This document shows, one piece after another, positions 49,233 through 57,611 of a stretch of DNA of 64,000 bases. A program made the position numbers and the translations under genes. The DNA comes from Pseudalkalibacillus salsuginis. Lineage in GTDB: Bacteria > Bacillota > Bacilli > Bacillales > Fictibacillaceae. The notes under the pieces are model-generated. The model was given only the letters and a program-made list of their open reading frames with translations, was not told the origin of the DNA and did not search any database. The stretch lies in contig NZ_JAKJHW010000002.1 of NCBI RefSeq assembly GCF_021646685.1, positions 868,001-932,000 of the forward strand, given 5' to 3'. The stretch's first letter is position 1. The number at the start of each line of letters is the position of its first letter.

Positions 49233-50155
49233 CGATCCTCCCCACCTTGCTGCTCTGAAATAAGTTCGTTTATATCTTTCTGATCTAAATGGGGCTCATC
49301 CCAAATGTGAATCGGAATCTCGAAAGCTTCCCCTTCTGCTGAAGTTCCTTTGATCCAGACGTTGAATCTTAAATACATTTTACTGTCGTCATCCACTTCC
49401 GTATAAAAGCTCACCCAGTCGTCCTTTCCAATTTCAATTGGAAACTCGATATCCTGTATAGATGTGCCATTGACCTTGCCCCATGGCCTATTCAAATCTT
49501 CATGATGGTCTTCAGGATCTTTTTTCACAGGGGGATGCTTTACTTGTGGAGCATTGACTTTCATTTCAACCAAACCTGGGAATTCATCTAATAACGGGAT
49601 CTCGACCTTTTCAATCAAAAGTGCTTCTTTTGCTGACATTTCAAATTTGCTGCGACGGTTACTGCTACTTCCACTCAATTTAAACTTAAACGGCGGCTTC
49701 TGGGGTAATTTCCCACTTAAATTCACATATCCGATATCCACAGCCTGTTTCAAGCCAGAATCAGCGTTGAAAGAAGGCGTAATTTCAGTAAACGACCATT
49801 CGTTGTCGCTTGCCCTTTCAATCGGAAGTTTGCCTTCATGAATCTCTACTCTTAAGGACCGTAATTGATGGTGGATGTACTCGTCTTTATAAATGGGGCC
49901 TTCGTGCTGGAACATGGAACCATCCCAGGATGAATGAAAATGGAGCCCATTTACAGAGATGCCATCTACCGTCCTTGTGTCCCCCTTATTTGTAACATAA
50001 TAAAACTCTAGAGGTGTCCTTTCCTCAATTGGAATCTCATAATAATGTTTCAAAAAAATAGGTTGGGCTAATTGTTTAGATTTTAAATATGTATAATTCC
50101 CTGTCCACATCATAACGGCCGCTATGATCGCTACCCAAAAATACCTCTCGTTCAA
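49229..50155 (-). CDS. Membrane-anchored protein of unknown function
   Basis: The 308-residue protein has one N-terminal helix (ERYFWVAIIAAVMMWTGNYT) and a long beta-rich outer domain (VTNKGDTRTVDGISVNGLHF, SSWDGSMFQHEGPIYKDEYI) with a His/Pro/Asp-rich linker (KHPPVKKDPEDHHEDL). It most resembles an extracytoplasmic sensor or assembly domain. The start is a TTG at 50155 six bases after AGGGGGG. It is the first gene of a two-gene operon with the membrane protein downstream. I do not recognise the family. Confidence 0.7.
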   Translation of the reverse strand: MNERYFWVAIIAAVMMWTGNYTYLKSKQLAQPIFLKHYYEIPIEERTPLEFYYVTNKGDTRTVDGISVNGLHFHSSWDGSMFQHEGPIYKDEYIHHQLRSLRVEIHEGKLPIERASDNEWSFTEITPSFNADSGLKQAVDIGYVNLSGKLPQKPPFKFKLSGSSSNRRSKFEMSAKEALLIEKVEIPLLDEFPGLVEMKVNAPQVKHPPVKKDPEDHHEDLNRPWGKVNGTSIQDIEFPIEIGKDDWVSFYTEVDDDSKMYLRFNVWIKGTSAEGEAFEIPIHIWDEPHLDQKDINELISEQQGGEDR

Positions 50156-50368
50156 AAAAATCCCCCCTATGAAACTCAACACCTGCACATTTTACCATAT
50201 TTAGGTGAGAGGAAAGTTATACAAAAGAATTGTAGATAGAATTTTACACTATCCAACAGATAATCAGGTATTTCACACTATTGTATTTTTACATCATTTC
50301 ATTTATAGTTTGATTATTCAGAATAGTTTTATTGCATTCGATGATTATATTAAAAAGGAGGATGAAAA

Positions 50369-51379
50369 ATGACTGATGTCCGACTGATTCCTTATCAAGT
50401 GGAAGAGATCATCGAAGAATTGACGAATATCCCTGAAGGTGTCCAGATGATTGAAGCTCCTGAATTATGGGACAAGGCTGACAAGGGTAAAGGGAACGTC
50501 GTTGCAATCATTGATACGGGTTGCCAAACAAACCATCCTGACTTAGAAGGGCGGGTGATTGCGGGCCGTAACTTTACAACTGACTATAATAGTGATCCAG
50601 ACAATTATTTAGATAACAACGGACATGGCACTCACGTTGCTGGTACCATCGCTGCGATCGGAAGAGATAACCGGATTGCAGGTGTTGCCCCCGAAACCAA
50701 TCTGTTGATATTGAAAGTATTGACCAAGCAAGGAAGCGGCAGGATGGAATGGATTGTCGATGCAATTCGCCATGCTGTTGACTGGACTGGGCCTGATGGA
50801 GAAAAAGTGAAGGTCATCTCCATGTCGCTTGGTGGTCCTCAAGGTACTGATGAATTACATGATGTAATCAAATATGCTGTCGACAATCATGTATGTGTCG
50901 TTTGCGCTGCAGGTAATGAAGGTGACAATCAAGAGGATACTGATGAGTTCTCCTATCCAGGTGCTTATAATGAAGTCATCCAAGTCGGCGCAGTTGACTT
51001 CCAGCGAAGAATCGCCCGGTTTACGAATACGAACGATGAAATCGATTTAGTTGCACCTGGCGTCAATGTCTTATCAACGTTTCCAGATAACAGGTATGCC
51101 AAGTTATCGGGAACCTCCATGTCAACGCCACATGTATCCGGTGCTTTGGTATTATTGAACACCCTTACGGCAAAGGAATTCGGGCGTTTCTTGACTGAGC
51201 CTGAGTTGTATGCACAGCTCATAAGGCGGACAACCCCGCTTGATTATTCTAAGAAAGCTGTTGGGAATGGTCTCCTGACCCTCGGGCTCGTTGATAAACT
51301 CGAAAGTTTGTTCAATCCCTATACGAAAATGTGGGAAAAAGAAGGTAAGAGCATATTGATGGCTGAAAGACGAGCTTAG
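50369..51379 (+). CDS. Intracellular subtilisin-family serine protease
   Basis: The 336-residue protein has no signal peptide and begins with the inhibitory pro-segment containing LIPYQVEEI, the LIPY motif of intracellular subtilisins. The S8 domain has the catalytic triad Asp49 (AIIDTGC), His86 (NGHGTHVAGT) and Ser250 (SGTSMSTPHVSG), plus oxyanion Asn183 in AAGNEGDN. Its size and pattern match Bacillus IspA. It degrades proteins in the cytoplasm after pro-segment removal, mainly in stationary phase. AAGGAGG lies eight bases before the ATG. A dispersed repeat follows its stop within 10 bp. Confidence 0.93.
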   Translation: MTDVRLIPYQVEEIIEELTNIPEGVQMIEAPELWDKADKGKGNVVAIIDTGCQTNHPDLEGRVIAGRNFTTDYNSDPDNYLDNNGHGTHVAGTIAAIGRDNRIAGVAPETNLLILKVLTKQGSGRMEWIVDAIRHAVDWTGPDGEKVKVISMSLGGPQGTDELHDVIKYAVDNHVCVVCAAGNEGDNQEDTDEFSYPGAYNEVIQVGAVDFQRRIARFTNTNDEIDLVAPGVNVLSTFPDNRYAKLSGTSMSTPHVSGALVLLNTLTAKEFGRFLTEPELYAQLIRRTTPLDYSKKAVGNGLLTLGLVDKLESLFNPYTKMWEKEGKSILMAERRA

Positions 51380-51388
51380 TTTGGCAAA

Positions 51389-51562
51389 CAAGAAAAGCGT
51401 AAACGCCCTGTCCACACGAAGGGCACTGGAAGTCCGTCGAGGAGGCTCGAACCAAACAAAGTTCGGTTCTGCGTGGGTAAATCCTTCGATCTAAATCAAT
51501 GTGTCGACCGCCGCAGGAGGACTGAAGTGATCCAAGTTGTTAGGCGTTGAAGCTAGACATCA
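51389..51562 (+). repeat. Dispersed structured repeat, copy 3 (long form)
   Basis: It begins AACAAGAAAAGCGTAAACGC and contains CACGAAGGGCACTGGAAGTC. The insert GCTCGAACCAAACAAAGTTC with a GAACC/GGTTC hairpin follows, then GCCGCAGGAGGACTGAAGTG, and the end is TAGGCGTTGAAGCTAGACAT. The long insert is absent from copy 1 and present in copy 2. Confidence 0.75.
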
Positions 51563-51595
51563 CTTCATCGAAACAAAATTTTTACACTCTTTCAA

Positions 51596-51641
51596 AAAGA
51601 GGATGACTTTCATAGGGGAAACCCTGAAAGTATCCTCTTTT
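51596..51641. terminator. Bidirectional terminator between subtilisin and MFS genes
   Basis: A long stem (AAAGAGGATGACTTTCA / TGAAAGTATCCTCTTT) has runs of A and T on both sides. It can end both convergent transcripts. Confidence 0.85.
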
Positions 51642-51649
51642 CTATTTCT

Positions 51650-52915
51650 CTAAGCTTTTTCAGGTTTTGGAGATATGAGGGCAAAAATAAATCCGAGTAT
51701 AGGAAAAACCATGGTCAGCAAAAGGATTTCTGTATAACCCCCAAAAAGGTCATAAGCAAACCCATACGGCAGTGGCCCGAATGCTGAACCAATTACCATT
51801 GTCGTCATCGCCAATCCTTTTATACTTCCTAAATGCTTACGGCCAAAGTAATCTGGCCAAATAATCGACAAAGTAATCCTCTCTAAACCATTTACCATAC
51901 CCCATACAACACCGAATAAGATCGCCATCCAATATGACTCTGTATATATAAGGATGATAACGAATGCCAACTGGCCAAGAAAACTTACGGACAGGACCAC
52001 ATTCACTTTCACTCTTTCAAGAATAAAACCCGAAACCATCGTAATCGGGAAACCGATGATAGCCATAAGGCTTAAAATGAAAGCGGCTGTCCCCCTGCCT
52101 AAACCGCCTTCTGTGAAAATGGAAACGAGGTGGAATGTAATCCCTGTATTCACTAGTGCCGGAATACTGACACAAAACAGGATCATCCAAAATTGCCTTG
52201 TCTTCATCGCTTCCTTCAGTGTCCAGGAAATATCGTTCGGGTTTTCGTCTTCTATTACAGTTCCGTCTTCCCTGAGTTGCCTTACGGTATTATCCGGCTT
52301 AAGCCCCATGTCCTCAGGACGGTTTTTCATGAAGAGGAAGACAAGCGGTACGAAAATCAACAGAATGGTTGCTCCTAATATACGGAATGCAACCTCCCAG
52401 CTGAATGCACCTATAAGCCATGCGGTAAGTGGAGGGAATAAAGCTGAACTTAAGAATCCTCCGATGGCCATGAAACTGAGTGCACGTCCACGTTTCTCAA
52501 TGAACCATTGAGGTACGAGCGTATTCGGAACAAGCGTCATTGAACCTTGCCCGAAAAAACGTAGCATGAAAAAACCGACGAATAACATCGCAGGCATGAA
52601 TACAAGGCTGTTCCAAAAACAAGCCACAGCAAGCATCACACCGATAATCAGAGACATCCTGCGCTGTCCGTATTTATCTACAGCTCTGCCTATTAAAAAG
52701 AGTAAAGAACCAGACAAAAGCGTTGCGCCGGAATATATTCCAGAAACTAGTGACCTGCTCCATCCGAATTCATCAATATATGAATCAATGAATACTGCGT
52801 TGACGTAGGTTTGGCCAGGTCCAGAAAAGAATAAACCAAGGCCGCCTAAAAAGACGATGATCCATCCATAGAAAAAGGAGAATCGTGATTGTATGTAGTT
52901 GCTGACACGGTTCAT
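51650..52915 (-). CDS. MFS transporter (oxalate/formate- or monocarboxylate-type)
   Basis: The 421-residue protein has 12 predicted helices. The MFS motif A appears as FLIGRAVDKYGQRRMSLIIG between helices 2 and 3, and a central loop of about 40 residues (MKNRPEDMGLKPDNTVRQLR) follows helix 6. FSFFYGWIIVFLGGLGLFFS at the start and the RPEDMGLKPD loop fit the OFA/monocarboxylate-type MFS group. It probably transports an organic anion. The ATG at 52915 follows GAGGTGG; a longer frame has no site. It converges on the subtilisin gene and is not in an operon. Confidence 0.88.
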   Translation of the reverse strand: MNRVSNYIQSRFSFFYGWIIVFLGGLGLFFSGPGQTYVNAVFIDSYIDEFGWSRSLVSGIYSGATLLSGSLLFLIGRAVDKYGQRRMSLIIGVMLAVACFWNSLVFMPAMLFVGFFMLRFFGQGSMTLVPNTLVPQWFIEKRGRALSFMAIGGFLSSALFPPLTAWLIGAFSWEVAFRILGATILLIFVPLVFLFMKNRPEDMGLKPDNTVRQLREDGTVIEDENPNDISWTLKEAMKTRQFWMILFCVSIPALVNTGITFHLVSIFTEGGLGRGTAAFILSLMAIIGFPITMVSGFILERVKVNVVLSVSFLGQLAFVIILIYTESYWMAILFGVVWGMVNGLERITLSIIWPDYFGRKHLGSIKGLAMTTMVIGSAFGPLPYGFAYDLFGGYTEILLLTMVFPILGFIFALISPKPEKA

Positions 52916-53094
52916 AGCTGCCACCTCAAGTCTGTTCACTTGAACATTTTAACAAATCCTTGCTGGTAATCCTAAAATTCTGACTTGGGATGGGGTATAG
53001 ATTAATACTTTGGAGTCTTTATCTCTCCTTCATTAAATATTCACTCTTTATACCTTCAACCTTGTAAACTATTTCATCATGAAGATATTGAATA

Positions 53095-53130
53095 AACAAA
53101 AGGCAGCCTACTCCTAGGCTGTCCTTTGTT
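53095..53130. terminator. Hairpin terminator-like element
   Basis: The 15-bp stem has one mismatch and a CTCC-type loop, and is followed by ATTATT rather than a long T-run. Confidence 0.55.
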
Positions 53131-53149
53131 ATTATACACCTACGTTATG

Positions 53150-53220
53150 CCCCTATTTGACTGCAGCATCTAGGATATGTTCCCGACAAACTTCGTACCG
53201 CCAAAAACTAAAATATCCAT
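53150..53220 (-). pseudogene. NAD-dependent epimerase-like 5' remnant
   Basis: From an ATG at 53220 (with AAGGAG directly before), the minus strand reads MDILVFGGTKFVGNIS-stop and then MLQSNRGI. This is the Rossmann GGTKFVG start of an epimerase/dehydratase, with a stop after 16 codons and no further homology. Only about 25 codons remain. Confidence 0.5.
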
Positions 53221-53302
53221 CTCCTTACTTCTCCATTTTATTCTTTTAAAGATCTAAGGTGTATTGTGATGCTTATATATGGGTGTCTACTGGCTTATAA
53301 CT

Positions 53303-54235
53303 TCAGGATTGAACAGGTTGCTTTTCATACCGGTTGTATGCTTTTAAAAGTTTTAAATTTTCGTAGGTTAAGATTCCCTTCCACTCATCCTTCGCTTTTG
53401 TCCAGTCCTCTTCAAACTGTCCCCATTCCCAATTAGGATGCCATGAGCCGTCAGCCTGTTGTTGTTCGATGATATAATCAAGGTTCGATTCAACAGCTTC
53501 GCTCATTTCTTTATAAAACAGTGAGTTTGGATGTTCTGCTAATTGGACTGGATGCATCCCATAATGGGCCCATTGTTCGCGCTTCAAATTTACTAGTTCA
53601 GGGATGTGTTCCTTCACCTTTTCCACAATCATGTCTCGGTTCGATTCGCTTAACTCGTCTGCTAGCCTTAAATAACAAAAGGTTTCATGCATGTCCAGGG
53701 TATCGAGCGCTTTAAAATGTGCAAGGGACCTCGCTTCCAGATTTTCACGCATTTCCACTTGCGAGAGTTCTTTGTAGCGCAATAAATAACCGGTCAATTC
53801 AGCGTTCGGATTTCCCCAGGCTGCTTCCACCATTACACGTTCATTTTCGTGGTCGTAATGCCACCAAGGTGCATGAGGGACATCGTTCACTTCAGGTGGC
53901 ACAGCATGCCATCGGCCTTGATCCTGATCATAGCTTACAGTCAAAAAATCCATAGCTTCCTGGACCATTGGATAATCAGCCGAAACCTCTAGCTCTTTGA
54001 ATATTTGAAAGGCCTTTGACGTTGCCATTGGCGAAGAAGTTCCCAGCTGAAAATCTGGCTCCATCCGGTTCCCGAAACCTCCATCTGCATTCTGGTAGTT
54101 TTTGAGGGCCTTCAATACATCTTCCTTTGATCCGTCCTCGAAGTGGTAGCGGAATAATGCTTTTTCTAATTCCCGCCCATTGTTTATAAGGTACTTTTTT
54201 GCACGGTGGAATGAACCTTCATCCAAGCGTTTCAT
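53303..54235 (-). CDS. Terpene-cyclase/prenyltransferase-repeat-like alpha-helical protein
   Basis: The 310-residue protein shows two QxDG(G/S)-type motifs seen in squalene-cyclase or prenyltransferase alpha/alpha-barrel repeats: NYQNADGGFGNRMEPDFQLG near residue 46 and QQQADGSWHPNWEWGQFEED near residue 270. Between them are helical pairs. There is no DxDD catalytic motif that I can see, so enzymatic activity is doubtful. Similar proteins in Bacillaceae are annotated as hypothetical. GAGGATATA precedes the ATG. It is monocistronic. Confidence 0.75.
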   Translation of the reverse strand: MKRLDEGSFHRAKKYLINNGRELEKALFRYHFEDGSKEDVLKALKNYQNADGGFGNRMEPDFQLGTSSPMATSKAFQIFKELEVSADYPMVQEAMDFLTVSYDQDQGRWHAVPPEVNDVPHAPWWHYDHENERVMVEAAWGNPNAELTGYLLRYKELSQVEMRENLEARSLAHFKALDTLDMHETFCYLRLADELSESNRDMIVEKVKEHIPELVNLKREQWAHYGMHPVQLAEHPNSLFYKEMSEAVESNLDYIIEQQQADGSWHPNWEWGQFEEDWTKAKDEWKGILTYENLKLLKAYNRYEKQPVQS

Positions 54236-54361
54236 TATATCCTCCTCATTAAAACGAAAATATGTTCGGTATTAAATTTTCGGGATAGAAGCTGGTTCTC
54301 CTTCTTTCATAGGGAGGATGAAACTGAAAAATTTTGCAGTGATACTTAAGATCCAAAACCC

Positions 54362-54997
54362 TCAATTGGAAGGACACTTATACAATCGGCTGTCGATTAA
54401 TTGTTTCAGAGAAGTAATATATTTGTCGAAAAATCCGATGATCGGTCCTACACAAATGACTACGATCAATGTACCGATTCCGACCGGACCCCCAGCTATC
54501 AGTGCAAGCATCAAGATGAAAACACCGGCAATCGTCTTGGCTACTGCAAGCCTGTATCCATATCGCTTGTGAAGGGCGATCATCGTACCATCAACTGGGA
54601 TCAATGCCAAATTGGAATGCAGATAGATCGAGATCCCCAATCCAAGCAACAGTAGACCTGATCCAAGCACTGATGCCTTCAACAAAAGGCCCGTTGGTTC
54701 CCAAACTGTCCAAAGAGTAAAAAGCCAGAAATCAATGAAAATTCCCGTGATCATTGCGGTTACAATCGCAAAATAAGATGGTTTCGATTTCTGAATCCAT
54801 GCGTTGAGAAAGACGAGGATGATTCCTCCGATCACTTCCCAACTGCCGACAGTCAAGCCAAAATGCTTCGTCAATCCAACGTTCAATGCATCCAGTGGAG
54901 AAGCACCTAATCCGGAGACGATCGTCGCACTGATACCAAGAGTCATGATGAATAGACCGATGACAAAAAAGCTGATGTTCTCAAGTGTTCCTTTCAC
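54362..54997 (-). CDS. YczE/YyaS-family membrane protein
   Basis: The 211-residue protein has about five helices: FFVIGLFIMTLGISATIVSG, VGSWEVIGGIILVFLNAWI, MITGIFIDFWLFTLW, LGSGLLLLGLGISIYLHSNL and IAGVFILMLALIAGGPVGIG. LGASPLDALNVGL after helix 1 and GTLIVVICVGPIIGFF near the end are hallmarks of YczE/YitT-like proteins. The function of the family is unsettled. GGAGGGAGATC lies before the ATG. Confidence 0.85.
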   Translation of the reverse strand: MKGTLENISFFVIGLFIMTLGISATIVSGLGASPLDALNVGLTKHFGLTVGSWEVIGGIILVFLNAWIQKSKPSYFAIVTAMITGIFIDFWLFTLWTVWEPTGLLLKASVLGSGLLLLGLGISIYLHSNLALIPVDGTMIALHKRYGYRLAVAKTIAGVFILMLALIAGGPVGIGTLIVVICVGPIIGFFDKYITSLKQLIDSRLYKCPSN

Positions 54998-55191
54998 AAG
55001 ATCTCCCTCCTTCTCCGCGATATCGTATTTCAGCTCTATTTTATTAAAAAGAATTTATCTAAAACAAGCATTATGCACCAAAAATACGCCCTATGAATCT
55101 TTCATACGGAAAAGATAAATTCGATATGATTAGTAATAACAAGTAGATGGGAGACTGCAAACAAAAGCATATTAATGAACATGAAGTATAA

Positions 55192-55344
55192 GCGATTTTA
55201 CAACCAATTTTCAACATTATAAAAGCAGAGCCCCACGCCTAAAATTTAGAGATTGAACTTGTGGAGCTTGGAGAAGGTACAGCAACTGCGGAGGTGGGAG
55301 CGAGGGTTCATAAGCTAATAGCCATCACACAATACATGGGGTGA
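55192..55344 (+). pseudogene. PaaI-like (hotdog) thioesterase remnant
   Basis: The frame reads AILQPIFNIIKAEPHA, a stop, then NLEIELVELGEGTATAEVGA and RVHKLIAITQYMG-stop. IELVELGEGTATAEV is a characteristic N-terminal strand of PaaI/YbgC hotdog thioesterases, but the catalytic HGG part is missing, and a stop interrupts the segment. Confidence 0.6.
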
Positions 55345-55418
55345 TCACTTTTGCCATTACAAATTATGTATAAGCAGCCGCATGGAATTCATAAGGGAAA
55401 ACTTCTGTAATAATTTGA

Positions 55419-55523
55419 GTTTGCTACGATAAATTTTAGGTTTGCTACGATAAATTTTGAGTTTGCTCCGAAATATTTTCAACTTGCACCGATAAATTCC
55501 ACATTTGCACCGATATCAGAAAG
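55419..55523. repeat. 21-bp tandem repeat array (five units)
   Basis: The units start at 55419, 55440, 55461, 55482 and 55503. Units 1 and 2 differ in two bases (GTTTGCTACGATAAATTTTA plus G, and GTTTGCTACGATAAATTTTG plus A). The later units diverge to GTTTGCTCCGAAATATTTTC, ACTTGCACCGATAAATTCCA and ATTTGCACCGATATCAGAAA. The common core is TTGC(T/A)(A/C)CGATAAATT. There are no spacers, so this is not CRISPR. Confidence 0.8.
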
Positions 55524-55575
55524 AGACAAAGAATACGTCACATAAGCTGACCCGCAAAAAATGGGGCCCGATCAC

Positions 55576-55617
55576 ACAACATGAGATATAAACGGATGAT
55601 TAATGAGCTTATGTTGT
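55576..55617. repeat. 10-bp inverted repeat near the nadA end
   Basis: ACAACATGAG and CTTATGTTGT pair with one G-U, and GGGCCC / GGGACCC patches lie outside. No T-run follows, so a terminator for nadBCA is not proven. Confidence 0.5.
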
Positions 55618-55662
55618 AGTGGCCGGGGACCCTCATCTTTCAAAGGAGTCAGCCTACTTACA

Positions 55663-56772
55663 TTATATGGATTTATTCAACATACGTTCTAGTGCAATTT
55701 TTGCCAAATCAGCGGTTTCCTTATCCACCTTGATCTGATTGATCACTTCACCTTCTACGATTGAGTCTAATGCCCATAACAAATGGGGAAGATCGATCCG
55801 GTTCATGGTGAGGCAAGGACACATATTCGGATTCAATGATACGATGTTTTTGTCGGGATGGGTTTGGATCAGCCGATTGACGAGATTCATTTCTGTACCG
55901 ATTGCCCATGATGAACCTGCTGGTGCATTTTCGATCGTATCAATGATCTTTTTCGTCGAGCCATTGATATCCGATGCTTGCACGACATCAAACGTGCATT
56001 CAGGATGAACAAGTACAGTCACATCTGGCATCTCTTTTCGGACTTGCTTGATGTTTTCCATCGTGAATTTTTCATGGACGGAGCAATGCCCTTTCCATAA
56101 AATCACTCGTACCTCCTCAATCGGCCCATCACATTCTAAAATATTCGAAATCGGATCCCATACCGCCATCTGTTCCAGCGGTACACCCAGGTCGTAAGCA
56201 GTGTTCCTTCCTAAATGTTGGTCCGGTAAAAACAGGATGCGCTCCTTTTTTGTCAATGCCCACTCGACCATGGCCTTCGCATTCGAAGAGGTCACTGTGG
56301 CTCCCCCATTTTTACCGACAAAGCTCTTGATGCTTGCCGTCGAATTGACATAGGTGAGCGGGATGATCGTATCCCCGAACGTACCCTGCAGCATTTCCCA
56401 CGCTTTTTCGGTCTGATGGATATCCGCCATATCCGCCATTGAACAACCGGCCCTCATGTCAGGCAACACGACAATTTGATTATCGCTTGATAAAATGTCC
56501 GCTGTTTCCGCCATGAAATGGACACCGCAGAAGACGATATATTCGGCTTTTTCATTTTCAGCGGAAAGTTGCGCAAGCTTCAAGGAATCACCCGTATCAT
56601 CTGCAAACTGGATGATTTCATCCTTTTGATAATGGTGTCCTGGAAGATACAATTGCGCTCCCAACTGTTCTTTGATAGCTTGGATCCGAGAAACCATTTC
56701 AAGTTCACTCAATTGACGATAATGTTCCGGCAATCCAGTCTTCTTCGCCTGTAAAATATCTAATACGCCCAT
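55663..56772 (-). CDS. nadA: Quinolinate synthase
   Basis: The 369-residue protein has the cluster Cys in [15 protein letters not shown], a second in VHPECTFDV and a third in [13 protein letters not shown], as needed for the [4Fe-4S] cluster of Nad[21 protein letters not shown] and [13 protein letters not shown] are family motifs. It condenses iminoaspartate (from NadB) with dihydroxyacetone phosphate to quinolinate in NAD synthesis. The ATG at 56772 has GGAGGTCGATTAAGG before it, overlapping the nadC stop; a longer frame into nadC was rejected. It is the last gene of the nadBCA operon. Confidence 0.95.
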   Translation of the reverse strand: MGVLDILQAKKTGLPEHYRQLSELEMVSRIQAIKEQLGAQLYLPGHHYQKDEIIQFADDTGDSLKLAQLSAENEKAEYIVFCGVHFMAETADILSSDNQIVVLPDMRAGCSMADMADIHQTEKAWEMLQGTFGDTIIPLTYVNSTASIKSFVGKNGGATVTSSNAKAMVEWALTKKERILFLPDQHLGRNTAYDLGVPLEQMAVWDPISNILECDGPIEEVRVILWKGHCSVHEKFTMENIKQVRKEMPDVTVLVHPECTFDVVQASDINGSTKKIIDTIENAPAGSSWAIGTEMNLVNRLIQTHPDKNIVSLNPNMCPCLTMNRIDLPHLLWALDSIVEGEVINQIKVDKETADLAKIALERMLNKSI

Positions 56773-56774
56773 CC

Positions 56775-57611
56775 TTAATCGACCTCCAATTCGAGACTGA
56801 TGTCCAGCCCTCTTGCTGAATGTGTCAATGCACCCAATGAAATGAACTGCACACCGCAATCCTTATAAGTTCCCAGTGTTTCGAGGGTAATTCCTCCTGA
56901 TGCTTCAGTAGCGATATGATCTGGTACCAATCCCGCCATTTCTTTTATTTCCTGCGGGGATCTGTTATCGAACATGATGATATCCGCTTTCGCCTCGACG
57001 GCAGCCTTTACTTGTTCCACTGATTCTGTCTCCACTTCGATCTTCGTCATCGGGCCGAGTGCCTTTCGAACATGTTGAACCGCATTCTTAATACTTCCGA
57101 ACATTGCGATATGGTTATCCTTGATCATAACTCCGCCATCGAGTGTCATCCTGTGATTCACCCCACCACCACAACGGACCGCATATTTTTCAAACATCCG
57201 TAGACCTGGTGTCGTTTTACGGGTATCGCAGATTTTCGTGTCAGAGCCTTCCAGGAGACTTATTGCTTTCCCCGTCAACGTTGCAATCCCTGACATCCGC
57301 TGGATCAGATTGAGGATCACCCGCTCCCCTTCTAGAATCGATACGACAGGCCCTGAAATTGTCGCGATGGTTTCCCCTTTCGTCAATTGCGCCCCATCCT
57401 GCACATGAAATTCAACCTTTATTTGTTCTGAAATGAGATTGAATCCTTCACGGACAATCGGCTCTCCTGCAAAGACCCCTTCCTCTTTCATGAAAAACCG
57501 ACCTGCTCCCAATTGATCAGGCGGAAACAATAACTGGCTTGTAAGGTCGGAAGAAGCGATATCCTCAATAAAAAATCTTTCAAGCTCCTGCCGTACTTTC
57601 AACCGATTCAT
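56775..57611 (-). CDS. nadC: Nicotinate-nucleotide pyrophosphorylase (quinolinate phosphoribosyltransferase)
   Basis: The 278-residue protein has [14 protein letters not shown] at the N-terminus and the QPRTase core with [66 protein letters not shown], and the DNRSPQEI and [14 protein letters not shown] strands that bind phosphate. It converts quinolinate and PRPP to nicotinate mononucleotide. It overlaps nadB by 32 bp and meets nadA with two bases between, so the operon is tightly coupled. Confidence 0.96.
   Translation of the reverse strand: MNRLKVRQELERFFIEDIASSDLTSQLLFPPDQLGAGRFFMKEEGVFAGEPIVREGFNLISEQIKVEFHVQDGAQLTKGETIATISGPVVSILEGERVILNLIQRMSGIATLTGKAISLLEGSDTKICDTRKTTPGLRMFEKYAVRCGGGVNHRMTLDGGVMIKDNHIAMFGSIKNAVQHVRKALGPMTKIEVETESVEQVKAAVEAKADIIMFDNRSPQEIKEMAGLVPDHIATEASGGITLETLGTYKDCGVQFISLGALTHSARGLDISLELEVD

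Larger units (their letters stand above)
52916..53302. other. Intergenic region with a terminator and a gene remnant
   Basis: A hairpin at 53095-53130 (ACAAAAGGCAGCCTA / TAGGCTGTCCTTTGT, one mismatch) looks like a terminator. An NAD-dependent epimerase-like start is broken at 53150-53220. No intact gene was seen. Confidence 0.5.
54998..55662. other. Long gap with gene remnant, 21-bp repeats and an inverted repeat
   Basis: It contains a decayed thioesterase (55192-55344), a five-unit 21-bp array (55419-55523) and a 10-bp inverted repeat (55576-55617), all listed separately. No intact gene was seen. Confidence 0.5.

Noticed and set aside
55419-55523. CRISPR array
   Set aside because: The 21-bp units abut directly with no unique spacers and no cas genes are present.
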